The translations under genes and the position numbers were made by a program. From contig JAUWNT010000018.1 in the NCBI GenBank assembly GCA_030612495.1, positions 1 to 20,954 of the forward strand: a stretch of DNA of 20,954 nt, written 5' to 3'. This document shows positions 14,821 to 20,954 of this stretch, piece by piece. The notes under the pieces were generated by a model, which saw only the letters and a list, made by a program, of their open reading frames with translations, had not been told where the DNA came from and ran no database searches. Position 1 is the first letter of the stretch. Each line of letters starts with the position of its first letter. Origin of the DNA: Candidatus Aminicenantota bacterium. Lineage in GTDB: Bacteria; Acidobacteriota; Aminicenantia; UBA2199.

Positions 14821-17178
14821 CTATAATTTTATTGTTTTTATTTCGTTCAATATTGCTTGAGCACTTTGATACCTGTCTTCTCTCTTTTTCTCCATACATT
14901 TTTCAACAATTTCAACAAGTTTTGCAGGAATTTCTTTTCTGAATTTCGTTATTTGTGGCACAGGTTCAAATAAATGTTGATAGAATATGTTTTCTCCTTT
15001 GAATGGGACTCTACCTGTTATAAGATGAAATAAAGTAGCACCTGTTGAATATATATCTGTTCTATGATCTGTTTCTATTCCTTGAATTTGCTCAGGAGAC
15101 ATATAGTAGGGGGTCCCAGTGACAAGTCCTGTATCTCCCTTTTTACCCTCTCCTCGTATAACAGCAAGGCCAAAATCCATTATTTTTATTTCTTTTTGTC
15201 GTGTTATCATTATATTATGAGGTTTAATATCTCTGTGACTAATACCTTTGCTGTGGGAATAATCTAATGCTTTTAATACTTTTATTGCAATAAATAGAAT
15301 CTGAGGAAGAGAAAAGGTTTTGTGTTTTCTGATTAGAGTCATAAAGTTTTCGCCTTCGATGAATTCCATAGAAATAAAGTGGTCTTCGTTTATCTGCCCT
15401 ACATCATAGACTGTGACAATATTTGGGTGTGATAGGGATGCTGATGAACGTGCTTCTGTATAAAACCTTTCAAGTGTTCTTTTATCTTTCATTAAACTGG
15501 AATTTAGGATTTTTAAAGCAATGATTCTCTGTAAAACAGAATCTCTTGCCTTAAATACAACACCCATACCACCTTCTCCAACCTTTTTTATAATTTTATA
15601 TCTCTTAAATGAGTTTTCAGATACAAGATCCATTTCTTTATATTTTTTAATTAAATCCTCGATTTCTTTAATTTTATCTGGGATATTTTTATATGTGTAA
15701 TCTTCAGATAAAATACTCTGATAGATCTTAAATGCTTTTTTAAAATCTCCTGAATTTTCATAAGCCTGACCTAGAATGTAAAACCATTCTATATTAGATT
15801 TATTTGTGTTTTGATTTTTAAGTAGAGTGCCAATTTTTTCAATAACAAGTTGATGTTTCCTATTCTTTAAAAATATATTAGCCATTTGAGTTACTGAATT
15901 TTTAAAGTCTGGCTCATCGTTTTTTATTTTTTGAAAATTTCGAAGAGCTCTTTTCTCATCATCTAGTTTTAGGAATGAAATTCCTGCTTTATAAAAAATT
16001 CCAGCTTTTTCATACAATTCACCTGCTTTTTGATATTTTTTATATTTGAATGATATTTCTGCTGCCATTTTCCAATCCCTACCCATTTCAAACATTTTTG
16101 CAGCTTCTTCCTCATTAGAGGCTTTTAAATAATTGTCTGCAGCTGCAATATAGTTTTGATTCATAAAATAACAATGAGCTGCTTTATCATATATTTTATT
16201 CCATTCAAATAATTCAGCAGCTCTTGTATAGTCTTCGCCTTTTAAAAATAATTCAGCAGCACTTTTAGTATCACCTCTTGCAAATGCATCTTCTCCCTTT
16301 AATTGGGAGGCGATTTTTGGTTTATTTGTCTTTTCATATATCTCAGCAGCTCTTAAAGGGAGTTGAGCTTTCTCAAAAAGTGCAGCAGCTTCATCTAATT
16401 TATTCAATTTGACTGCAAGCTGAGCAGCTTTTTCAATCCTGTTGTTTTTTAGCAATAATTCGTAAGCTCTTTGAGTATCACCTATCTTTATATATAATTC
16501 AACAGCTTTAAATAATTCATTATCTAAATAGTTTGAATCTTGATAGCCAACTAAAGTGTCAGTATTTGTTAAGAACCATTTTTCAAAATTATAAGCAGCT
16601 TTTTTTAAATTTCCAGCTTTTTCGTAGATATATGCTGACTTTTTATAAAACCCCTTTTTTTCATAAATTTGAGCAGCTTTCTCATATCTCCCATGATTGT
16701 AATATAGTTCTGCTGCTTCCTGGTATCTATTATTATTTTCGAGAATATTGGCTGCTGCTTCAACATTCTTCCTTTTAGTATATATAGATATTATAGCATC
16801 AATGTTCCCACATTGCTCATATGTTTTAATTGCCTGAGTTTCATTGTGTAGTTTTTCATAAAGTGCTCCCAATTCGTCACATTCTTGCCCTGTTTCATAA
16901 ATTTTGATTGCTTGTTTATAATTACCAATATCTTCATATATTTTACCTGCTTTTAAGTACATTCCCTGTTTCATGAATTTATTTGCCTGTTTTATTAAAT
17001 AAGATTTTTTAAATAATATTGAATAAAAAGCGTCAAAAAAGGATTTGTCCTGTACATTAAGTACTTTTGCTAATGTTAGAAATTTGAAAACTATTTTTAA
17101 AATGATGTAAATTACAATAAGTATGACTACGATTTTGATTAACGGATTATCTTCTAAAAACTGTAAAATTTGTTCCAT
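14821..17178 (-). CDS. N-terminally anchored TPR protein with C-terminal Ser/Thr protein kinase domain
   Basis: From the ATG at 17178 the product is 785 residues. The upstream-extended frame to 17412 would run through the divergent promoter region and into the lpxC-fusion gene, so I reject it. Order: a short N-terminus, one transmembrane helix (~13-35), many TPR-like helix pairs of the form '(K/R)AAELYEKAGxxxKA' (~70-500), then a kinase domain (~524-785). Kinase motifs: VGEGGMGVVFKARD (P-loop), ALKIL (ATP lysine), HRDIKPHNIM (catalytic loop), DFGLAVI (metal), and GTPYYMSPEQ (activation segment). All key residues are intact, so it should be active and cytoplasmic-facing. Bacterial Hanks kinases usually carry the kinase at the N-terminus with a membrane helix after it; here the order is reversed. 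It is followed by acyl-CoA dehydrogenase in an operon and is divergent from REC-LpxC. Confidence 0.88.
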   Translation of the reverse strand: MEQILQFLEDNPLIKIVVILIVIYIILKIVFKFLTLAKVLNVQDKSFFDAFYSILFKKSYLIKQANKFMKQGMYLKAGKIYEDIGNYKQAIKIYETGQECDELGALYEKLHNETQAIKTYEQCGNIDAIISIYTKRKNVEAAANILENNNRYQEAAELYYNHGRYEKAAQIYEKKGFYKKSAYIYEKAGNLKKAAYNFEKWFLTNTDTLVGYQDSNYLDNELFKAVELYIKIGDTQRAYELLLKNNRIEKAAQLAVKLNKLDEAAALFEKAQLPLRAAEIYEKTNKPKIASQLKGEDAFARGDTKSAAELFLKGEDYTRAAELFEWNKIYDKAAHCYFMNQNYIAAADNYLKASNEEEAAKMFEMGRDWKMAAEISFKYKKYQKAGELYEKAGIFYKAGISFLKLDDEKRALRNFQKIKNDEPDFKNSVTQMANIFLKNRKHQLVIEKIGTLLKNQNTNKSNIEWFYILGQAYENSGDFKKAFKIYQSILSEDYTYKNIPDKIKEIEDLIKKYKEMDLVSENSFKRYKIIKKVGEGGMGVVFKARDSVLQRIIALKILNSSLMKDKRTLERFYTEARSSASLSHPNIVTVYDVGQINEDHFISMEFIEGENFMTLIRKHKTFSLPQILFIAIKVLKALDYSHSKGISHRDIKPHNIMITRQKEIKIMDFGLAVIRGEGKKGDTGLVTGTPYYMSPEQIQGIETDHRTDIYSTGATLFHLITGRVPFKGENIFYQHLFEPVPQITKFRKEIPAKLVEIVEKCMEKKREDRYQSAQAILNEIKTIKL

Positions 17179-17191
17179 GTTATGATAAAAA

Positions 17192-17220
17192 AGTATATCA
17201 AACCTAACAAAAAAAATCAA
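17192..17220 (-). promoter_or_regulatory. Candidate promoter for the kinase operon (near-leaderless)
   Basis: On the minus strand TTGATT (17220-17215), 17 nt, then TATACT (17197-17192; 5 of 6). The predicted transcript start would be about 7 nt before the ATG at 17178, which fits the lack of a ribosome binding site there. Confidence 0.4.
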
Positions 17221-17226
17221 TCGTAA

Positions 17227-17255
17227 TTGACAAAGTAGATTATAAAATATATAAT
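17227..17255 (+). promoter_or_regulatory. Consensus sigma70 promoter for the REC-LpxC gene
   Basis: TTGACA (17227-17232), exactly 17 nt, then TATAAT (17250-17255): a perfect match in both hexamers and the optimal spacer. It lies 60 nt upstream of the ATG at 17316, and its -35 is only 6 nt from the -35 of the opposing kinase promoter. Confidence 0.7.
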
Positions 17256-17315
17256 TTTTTATAAGTAAAGGTTGAAAAAAAGAGATTTGTATTGAAAATG
17301 TTAATTTGAAGGTAG

Positions 17316-18638
17316 ATGGAAAAAATATTAATAATAGATGATGAGAAAAACATAGTGGTTTCTCTAGCCTCAATTCTTGAAGATGAGGGTTATAAAGTTT
17401 TTTTTGCTTCATCCGGTGAATCTGGAATAGAAAAATTCAAAAATATAAAGCCTGATGCAATTTTTCTCGACATATGGCTCCCGGGAATTGATGGTTTGGA
17501 AACAATGAAAAATATATTGGAGATAAACCCGATTCAAATAGTAATAATGATTTCAGGTCATGGGAATATAAGTTCTGCTGTTAGTGCGGTGAAAGAGGGA
17601 GCTTATGATTTTCTTGAAAAGCCTTTGAGTCTTGAAAAGGTTATGTTTGTTCTAAATAGAGCAATGGAATATAAAAAGATTCTTGATGAAAATAAAAGAT
17701 TAAAGTCTATACTATATAAGAATGTTGAACTTCCAGAGGATGTTAGAAAGAGAATAAAAAAGGAAACTACAGGAATTATAGAGTTTGATATTAATGACAC
17801 AAAATCTTTGAGTAAACAGAAGACTGTAGGGGACAGTAATATATTTTATGGTATTGGTTTGCATTCAGGTGAAAAAACTGGCATGGTTATTAAGCCTTTA
17901 AGGGTTGGTAAGGGGATTAGATTTGAGAATATTTCTAAATCTGGTTATATACCAGCTAGAATTGAGTATCTTGATACGACAAACTATGCAACTTCTATAA
18001 GAAGAGATGATTTAGAGGCAAAAACAATAGAACATTTTATGGCAACTTTACATGCATTTGGGATCACGAATCTTTCAATAAAAATAAATAGAGAGGTTCC
18101 AATTGGGGATGGGTCTGCCAGTGATTTTTGTAAATTCATTAAAGGTAGCGGTATTGTTGAACAGGATGCTTTTATCCCTGATATTGTAATCGCAAGAACT
18201 TTGTTGATAGGAGATGATAGAGAAGATGGGAAATATATTAAGGTAGAACCATCAAATAATTTTTCAGTGAAATATACAGCAATATATCCGGAACCGCTTG
18301 GAAGGATAAGTTATGAGTTTGTTTTGAACTCAGGTGAAGATTTTGAACGAGAAATTGCTCCAGCCAGGACTTATGGATTTGTTGATGAGATCAATAAGTT
18401 ATCAAAAATGGGGCTTGCAGAGGGTGGTAGGATGAACAATTTTATATTAATTGATAATGGAAAGGTGATTAATACAAAATTGAGATTTGATGAAGAATTA
18501 GCCAGGCATAAGATACTTGATATAATAGGAGATTTTTATATGCTTGGAAGACCTATAAAAGGAAAAGTTACTGCTCAAAAAACAGGGCATTTCGAGAATG
18601 CCAGAATGCTTAATCTAATTAAAGAAAATTTTTTATAA
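17316..18638 (+). CDS. lpxC: Response-regulator receiver domain fused to UDP-3-O-acyl-GlcNAc deacetylase (REC-LpxC)
   Basis: A 440-residue fusion. Residues 1-120 are a receiver domain: acidic pair D8/D9, phosphoacceptor D52 in FLDIWLPG, S80 in MISGHG, and K102 in FLEKPLS, closest in style to NtrC-type receivers. Residues ~120-165 are a helical linker. Residues ~168-440 are a complete LpxC with GIGLHSG (180-185), TIEH with E239 (base) and Zn ligand H240, VPIGDGSA, APARTYGF, Zn ligands H398 and D402 in RHKILDIIGD, and H425 in KTGH. LpxC removes acetate from UDP-3-O-acyl-GlcNAc, the committed step of lipid A synthesis in the cytoplasm. Usual LpxC is ~300 residues without a receiver; the Bacteroidota fusion is to FabZ at the C-terminus instead. 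Phosphorylation of D52 may control activity or stability (inference). No histidine kinase is adjacent. AAGG precedes the ATG closely. Confidence 0.93.
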   Translation: MEKILIIDDEKNIVVSLASILEDEGYKVFFASSGESGIEKFKNIKPDAIFLDIWLPGIDGLETMKNILEINPIQIVIMISGHGNISSAVSAVKEGAYDFLEKPLSLEKVMFVLNRAMEYKKILDENKRLKSILYKNVELPEDVRKRIKKETTGIIEFDINDTKSLSKQKTVGDSNIFYGIGLHSGEKTGMVIKPLRVGKGIRFENISKSGYIPARIEYLDTTNYATSIRRDDLEAKTIEHFMATLHAFGITNLSIKINREVPIGDGSASDFCKFIKGSGIVEQDAFIPDIVIARTLLIGDDREDGKYIKVEPSNNFSVKYTAIYPEPLGRISYEFVLNSGEDFEREIAPARTYGFVDEINKLSKMGLAEGGRMNNFILIDNGKVINTKLRFDEELARHKILDIIGDFYMLGRPIKGKVTAQKTGHFENARMLNLIKENFL

Positions 18639-18665
18639 AATTAGAGGTTAAAATTCTAAAAATTA

Positions 18666-20330
18666 TTAAGATGAAGCTGCTTTCTCAAGCTTCTTCAACA
18701 TAAAGAACATCAACCCACCTGCAATTAAAGAGGTCAAAACAAGCAAGCCGAAAGTCTGCCAGAGTTCAAGACGCGAATAAGGTATACCAACAAGTCCAGA
18801 TAGCATATTTCCAATAGCAGTAGCTGCCAGCCATCCACCTTGCATGGTTCCTCTAAGTTTTGGTGGGGATACCTTAGCCACAAAAGCTAAACCCATAGGG
18901 CTTATGAATAGCTCAGCTATAGTCATCCAAAAGTACATGGAAATAAGCCAATAAGGTGATACTAGAGAGTTTGATACACCACCAACAACTTCTAATGAAG
19001 CTGGACTTTGCTGACCAATAGCAACGATAGTCATTAGTATCCATGCCATACCAAGGATCATCATCCCAATACCCATTTTCTTTGGAGGAGATGGTTCCTT
19101 ACCTTTTTTGTTAAGCCAGGAGAAAGATGCAAGTATTATTGGTGTGAGAAAGACTACGAATATTGGGTTGAAACTCTGAAAGAGTTCTGGCGCAATGGCA
19201 TTTGTTTCTTTAAATGTATTGTACCTGATATAAAAAATTACTGCACCGAAAAAAAGTAAACCAGCTCCTGTATATTTCATTTTAGCTTTGAAGTTTTTAC
19301 CTACAATGAAAACAATACCAATAATTACTGCAATAAGGGCAAGGAAAGCCCATATATCAAAGAAGATCTTTGTAATCGCACCAACTGCACCAGCAGTGTA
19401 GTTCTTGGCAAACCAGGTGAGTGTATATCCGTTTTGATGAAAAGCCATCCAGAAGAAAATAACCACCAAAAAAACCATGAGCAGAGCAGAAATACGATCT
19501 TTTACCTGTTTTGGTGTGAGTTCAACTGTGTTTTCATTATTTTCACGCTTTTGGGAGTGAATATAGTCTGCCTTTTTATAATATTTTTTAAAACCTCGGA
19601 AGATAAATAATGAACCTATGATACTGACTGATGCTATGGCAAAGGCTGCATTGTATCCCTGACTTAAAGAATCTCTATAAAGTGTACAGAAATCTATGAG
19701 GTTTGTAAACTTATCGCCCAACTGCTGAATTGCCAGTTCTTTAAGTGTGCCAATGTGTTCATAAGTATCCGGGTTATTTAAGAACTGATGGATCATACCT
19801 GGCAGTTTGGCGCTATAGAATAGCCCATCTCTGGCTAATAACCAATTTCTTAAACCAGTTGCTGCATATGGAGCAAAGAATGCACCGATATTTATACCCA
19901 TATAGAAGATATTAAAAGCTGCTGAATGCATCTTTTTGTAACCCTGTTCTTCATAAAGATTTCCTAGGATTACTACCAGGTTGCCTTTAAAGAGCCCTGT
20001 ACCAAGAGCAATAACAAATAGAGATATATAGATGAAAAGTTGGGCTTGACCTGGGATTGCCATCATGCCGTATCCTATGAACATAAATACTATACCTATA
20101 GAAATTATCTTACTATAACCGATTTTATCCGCCAGCATGCCGCCGAATAAAGGTATAAAATAAATACTGAAGAGAAAAGCAGACCACACAAAACCAACAT
20201 TCTGAATTGACATACCGAATTTTGCTTCAAAAAACAGGGCAAAAATGGCCATCATTGTATAATAACCAAAACGTTCTCCCATATTTGAGAAGAAAAGCAC
20301 ATAAAGTCCCTTTGGATGTCCTTTAAACAT
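18666..20330 (-). CDS. POT/PTR-family proton-dependent oligopeptide transporter
   Basis: A 554-residue MFS protein with about 14 hydrophobic segments. Family motifs: NMGERFGYYTM (residues 16-26) in TM1, the MFS A-motif GGMLADKIGY, LFKGNLVVILGNLYEE at the PTR signature position, and FNIFYMGINIGAFFAP. It should import di- and tripeptides with protons across the inner membrane, complementing the secreted C69 dipeptidase. The classic E-x-x-E-R-F-x-Y-Y proton motif keeps its second glutamate (E19) and R20, but the first is asparagine (N16). An 'NMGERF' variant is, as I recall, normal in a subgroup found in Bacteroidota and relatives, so this looks like a subfamily trait, not decay. A long loop around residues 170-215 separates the N-terminal helices. 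GGAGGT lies just upstream of the ATG. Confidence 0.9.
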   Translation of the reverse strand: MFKGHPKGLYVLFFSNMGERFGYYTMMAIFALFFEAKFGMSIQNVGFVWSAFLFSIYFIPLFGGMLADKIGYSKIISIGIVFMFIGYGMMAIPGQAQLFIYISLFVIALGTGLFKGNLVVILGNLYEEQGYKKMHSAAFNIFYMGINIGAFFAPYAATGLRNWLLARDGLFYSAKLPGMIHQFLNNPDTYEHIGTLKELAIQQLGDKFTNLIDFCTLYRDSLSQGYNAAFAIASVSIIGSLFIFRGFKKYYKKADYIHSQKRENNENTVELTPKQVKDRISALLMVFLVVIFFWMAFHQNGYTLTWFAKNYTAGAVGAITKIFFDIWAFLALIAVIIGIVFIVGKNFKAKMKYTGAGLLFFGAVIFYIRYNTFKETNAIAPELFQSFNPIFVVFLTPIILASFSWLNKKGKEPSPPKKMGIGMMILGMAWILMTIVAIGQQSPASLEVVGGVSNSLVSPYWLISMYFWMTIAELFISPMGLAFVAKVSPPKLRGTMQGGWLAATAIGNMLSGLVGIPYSRLELWQTFGLLVLTSLIAGGLMFFMLKKLEKAASS

Positions 20331-20445
20331 ATTACCTCCGTTACATCAATTTTTATATGAAATTTACAATGTTAAAATTAATTTGTGATTATACATTATT
20401 GTAAAAAGATGAGCAATAAAAACTAATTTTATTTTTAGGTATTTT

Positions 20446-20748
20446 TTATTTGTCCATTGAAGAGATGTCTGAAAATGTTTTTAAATATTTTTCAAAATCA
20501 TTGAATTTCTCAAAAGTAAAATGGATTCCTTTCTTAGTAGGTTTCCATTCGCCTGATTGGTCCTGAAACCATGTTCTTATATCAAAATATTTTTTATCTC
20601 TGAATGTGGATATTGAAAAGATTAATTGTTGTGTTGGACCTAAATCTATTTGGCCAATATTGACAGTAGTTTCACTATCTTTTAGAAAATCGGGCTTTTG
20701 TAAGTTTAACTCCTCATTAATTTTTTTCTTTAACTCTTCAAATTTCAT
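20446..20748 (-). CDS. PC4/YdbC-like ssDNA-binding protein
   Basis: A 100-residue protein. Residues ~35-95 match the PC4 (transcriptional coactivator p15) fold: strands VNIGQI and LIFSISTF, then YFDIRTWFQDQSGEWKPTKK, the KKGIHF strand and a C-terminal helix (FEKFNDFEKYLKTF). The 'DIRxWxxDxxGExKPTKKGI' run is the family signature, including residues that contact single-stranded DNA in YdbC/PC4 structures. Likely binds ssDNA or melted DNA as a dimer; the cellular role in bacteria is poorly known. AAAGGAG lies before the ATG. It is downstream of the partial gene at the window end on the same strand. Confidence 0.82.
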   Translation of the reverse strand: MKFEELKKKINEELNLQKPDFLKDSETTVNIGQIDLGPTQQLIFSISTFRDKKYFDIRTWFQDQSGEWKPTKKGIHFTFEKFNDFEKYLKTFSDISSMDK

Positions 20749-20789
20749 TATTTCTCCTTTAGACTGTAAAATGTTTTTACAGATTCAAT

Positions 20790-20954
20790 TTATTTTTCGT
20801 TTATTGATTTTTTAAATAAATCTTCAGCTTTTTTCTTTTTGGCTTTTTCAAGTTCTTCTGCTATTAAAAATCTTTCATCTGCTTTTTCTTTTTTTTCTTT
20901 TTCTTTTAATAATAATTCATCAAATGATTCGAAATTCTTTTTTTTTGTTTTCTC
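20790..20954 (-). CDS. C-terminal end of a charged coiled-coil protein, runs off the window
   Basis: Fifty-four codons plus a TAA at 20790-20792 are open to the window edge. The residues are mostly K and E with heptad-like leucines (ESFDELLLKEKEKKEKADER, then EELEKAKKKKAEDLF), so a helical coiled coil is likely. The family cannot be named from this tail. It ends about 40 nt before the PC4-like gene on the same strand. Confidence 0.5.
   Translation of the reverse strand, partial: EKTKKKNFESFDELLLKEKEKKEKADERFLIAEELEKAKKKKAEDLFKKSINEK

Noticed and set aside
14144..14942. Several open frames on the + strand and one on the - strand inside the acyl-CoA dehydrogenase and kinase 3' region
   Set aside because: They are shadows of strongly supported genes, lack ribosome binding sites and have low-complexity composition.
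16000..16950. DNA-level tandem repeat, suggested by many similar 'gcagct' blocks
   Set aside because: The periodicity is that of TPR-like helix pairs in the kinase protein (AAELYEK-type repeats), too diverged to be a DNA repeat or CRISPR array.
17179..17412. 78-residue N-terminal extension of the TPR-kinase frame up to 17412
   Set aside because: It would overlap the first 97 bases of the REC-LpxC gene and cover both divergent promoters. Its composition (F, L, I and H rich) is that of an AT-rich shadow frame. The ATG at 17178 begins directly before the membrane helix.
18641..18659. Bidirectional terminator between the convergent lpxC and POT genes (TTAGA/TCTAA stem)
   Set aside because: The stem is 5 bp and mostly A-T, too weak to support a terminator call in DNA this AT-rich.

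Overview
The window is AT-rich DNA (about 30% GC by eye) from a bacterium with a Gram-negative type envelope: it encodes LpxC, the committed enzyme of lipid A synthesis. Secreted C69-type dipeptidase, POT-type peptide uptake, acyl-CoA dehydrogenase and two kinds of phosphate transporter fit a heterotroph living on peptides and fatty acids. TPR proteins, a Ser/Thr kinase, degraded IS91 elements and REC/CHAT architectures suggest an environmental, possibly candidate-phylum lineage. I cannot name the taxon from sequence alone.

Layout. 1-5644 is housekeeping: the 5' part of a Na+/Pi cotransporter gene (-), divergent from a PiT phosphate transporter (+), then a small exported TPR protein (+), a glutaredoxin-like protein (+) and a secreted C69 peptidase (-). 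5731-12452 is a decayed accessory island. It holds a frameshifted SH3-like gene and a 5'-truncated TPR gene (both -), a 277-bp 3' remnant of an IS91-family transposase, a small frameshifted gene, an intact TPR-CHAT protease gene (972 aa), a translationally coupled gene with two tandem trypco2-like domains, and a longer IS91-family pseudogene ending in a second copy of the same 277 bp. A 37-bp repeat sits at both outer edges of this region. 12442-17178 is a five-gene minus-strand run: TPR-Ser/Thr kinase, acyl-CoA dehydrogenase, DUF2065, YHS-domain protein, YigZ. Divergent from it, with back-to-back promoters, is a response-regulator receiver domain fused to a complete LpxC (17316-18638). 18666-20954 (all -) carries a POT-family peptide transporter, a PC4/YdbC-like ssDNA-binding protein and the C-terminus of a charged coiled-coil protein.

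Main points of interest: (i) the TPR-CHAT plus duplicated trypco2 pair, a candidate caspase-like conflict or defence module between direct repeats of IS91 ends; (ii) the REC-LpxC fusion, which would put lipid A synthesis under phosphorelay control, beside a TPR kinase with a reversed domain order. All family assignments come from motif recognition by eye, with no database search.
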